Shown piece by piece: positions 63,162 to 64,000 of a stretch of DNA of 64,000 bases. The notes below the pieces were generated by a model. It was given only the letters and a program-made list of their open reading frames with translations. It made no database searches and was not told the DNA's origin. Each line of letters begins with the position of its first letter. Position 1 is the first letter of the stretch. Origin of the DNA: Sphingobacterium sp. xlx-96 (GTDB lineage Bacteria > Bacteroidota > Bacteroidia > Sphingobacteriales > Sphingobacteriaceae); contig NZ_WFKM01000011.1 in the NCBI RefSeq assembly GCF_011007365.1, positions 1 to 64,000 of the forward strand, in the 5' to 3' direction. A program made the translations under genes and the position numbers.

Positions 63162-63201
63162 CAGTATATTAATGTGTTGTGATTAAAACATTAATATACT
63201 G
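63162..63201. promoter_or_regulatory. 14-bp perfect inverted repeat upstream of the hybrid kinase
   Basis: CAGTATATTAATGT / ACATTAATATACTG with a 12-base spacer, ending 17 bp before the kinase start. Looks like an operator or an RNA hairpin in its leader. The binding protein is unknown. Confidence 0.65.
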
Positions 63202-63408
63202 TGTGTTAATTCCTTTTTTTTGTTTGTGCAAATGTAAGAAAATTAACCAAAGAATTTAATGTTACTGATTGTATTTGTGCAAATATGAAATATTTTTTAC
63301 ATATAAAATGGATTTTGCAAACGAATTAAAGATGTCGTTTTTTTTAGAATTTAATGGTGAAGAAAGAAGATTTTTTTCTCCTAGACAGAAATGCGGCAAT
63401 AATTCAAT

Positions 63409-63434
63409 AAAAAAGGAACATCAGTTCCTTTTTT
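63409..63434. terminator. Hairpin with T-runs, terminator of phnA
   Basis: AAAAAAGGAAC/GTTCCTTTTTT around a 4-base loop, directly after the phnA stop on the minus strand, with poly-T/A on both sides. Confidence 0.8.
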
Positions 63435-63437
63435 ATT

Positions 63438-64000
63438 TTATCCTTTACGTAGGTATTTTGTTAGAATTACGATAGTTTGACCTTCAATTTTACCTTCAAT
63501 TTGTTCCGTATTATCAGGTACTAATCGGATGTTTTTGACAACAGTTCCGAGTTTTGCATTTAAGGAAGAGCCCTTGACATCCAATGTTTTGATCAATACA
63601 ACGGTATCACCTTCATACAGACGTGTGCCGTTGGAATCTTGGTGAAAATCGACTGTACCATCTTGTTCGTGGTCTCCCGTTTTTTTTGCCCATTCCAGAT
63701 TTTTATCATCAAGATAAAGAATATCCAGATTATCAGCCGCCCAACCTTCGTTTCTTAATCTGCTAAGCATGCGCCAGGCAACAACCTGTACGGGTGCGTG
63801 TTCGGACCACATCGTGTCTGATAAAATTTTCCAGTGATGGGCGTCTAATTGTTCTCTTTTTTCTATTTGTGATTTACATAGTTCACAGATCCAGATACAG
63901 TTTTCTAAGCTTGCGTTTGAAGTAGGGGGGACCTCGTATTTAGAAAGGTCTGAATTGCTTGTACAAAGCTCACATTGGTTTCCGCTTCTTTCGGCTAATA
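63438..64000 (-). CDS. phnA: PhnA-domain zinc-ribbon protein (5' end outside window)
   Basis: About 188 codons visible, open to the window edge. The N-terminal zinc ribbon has CELC twice (near the window edge and at ENCIWICELC), then DAHHWKILSD, and the C-terminal PhnA domain reads DSNGTRLYEGDTVVLIKTLD, then KGSSLNAKLGTVVKNIRL. Despite its name PhnA is not needed for phosphonate breakdown; the role is unclear. A terminator follows. Confidence 0.9.
   Translation of the reverse strand, partial: LAERSGNQCELCTSNSDLSKYEVPPTSNASLENCIWICELCKSQIEKREQLDAHHWKILSDTMWSEHAPVQVVAWRMLSRLRNEGWAADNLDILYLDDKNLEWAKKTGDHEQDGTVDFHQDSNGTRLYEGDTVVLIKTLDVKGSSLNAKLGTVVKNIRLVPDNTEQIEGKIEGQTIVILTKYLRKG

Noticed and set aside
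63269..63475. Plus-strand 68-codon frame
   Set aside because: It reads through the phnA terminator and overlaps the phnA end antisense; AT-rich and without domain.

Overview
The window looks like a chromosomal segment from a Bacteroidota bacterium of the Sphingobacteriaceae, most likely Sphingobacterium or a close relative. The evidence is a SusC/SusD pair, Bacteroidota-type -7 promoter boxes (TAnnTTTG), lipoprotein signals ending in AC or GC, a 2-gene error-prone polymerase cassette of the dinB-dnaE type, a single-subunit cytochrome b succinate dehydrogenase, and many DUF families typical of that group. No rRNA, tRNA, CRISPR array or intact insertion sequence was seen. Genus assignment is inference.

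Layout. 1-3.6 kb: a divergent mutagenesis cassette, with dnaE-type polymerase (cut by the window edge) and dinB on the minus strand and a small XRE repressor on the plus strand, sharing a control region with two matching operators. The repressor is truncated and runs directly into a fragment of a DUF1016 (YhcG-like) nuclease gene. 3.6-7.0 kb: an eroded accessory patch with that DUF1016 fragment, an esterase, a full-length DUF1016 gene, a gene-end remnant and an XRE protein. 7.0-7.8 kb: non-coding, rich in hairpins. 7.8-13.9 kb: SusC-SusD-TlpA-like operon. 14-17.4 kb: small cysteine-containing proteins, a Crp-like regulator coupled to an unknown protein, a membrane LytTR regulator and a small DNA-binding-like protein. 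17.7-19.6 kb: DUF6266, DUF5675 and two tiny proteins separated by repeat-filled spacers, reminiscent of phage lysis genes. 19.7-20.6 kb: a GH43 enzyme.

20.7-50 kb is a long block of genes whose families are repeatedly linked to envelope, oxidative, osmotic or stationary-phase stress: AI-2E transporter, two DJ-1/PfpI proteins, two SDRs, DUF4142, YciF-like DUF892, DUF2383/PA2169, a cysteine-rich copper-binding protein, trehalose synthase/phosphatase plus GH15, GH130 with a GT4, baeRF, topoisomerase IB, an ECF sigma factor, and an unusual pair of a histidine-less sensor kinase and a NarL-type response regulator. Many intergenic gaps of this block contain variants of a TAAATAC/GTATTTA motif, which suggests one shared regulon. 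A phytochrome-like PAS-GAF protein without the chromophore cysteine or a kinase domain lies in the same block.

50-57.4 kb: an FAD oxidoreductase, then a C4-dicarboxylate module of porin, DASS-type anion transporter and complete succinate dehydrogenase/fumarate reductase (C, A, B). 57.6-64 kb: a small lipoprotein, DUF4342, DEAD-box helicase overlapping ispE, a hybrid histidine kinase with a 14-bp inverted repeat upstream, and the 3' part of phnA.

The most interesting items are the truncated repressor of the mutagenesis cassette, the shared motif of the stress block, the pseudokinase/response-regulator pair, the degenerate phytochrome-like protein, the structured 7-7.8 kb region and the mini lysis-like cassette. 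None is proven here to be a new system.
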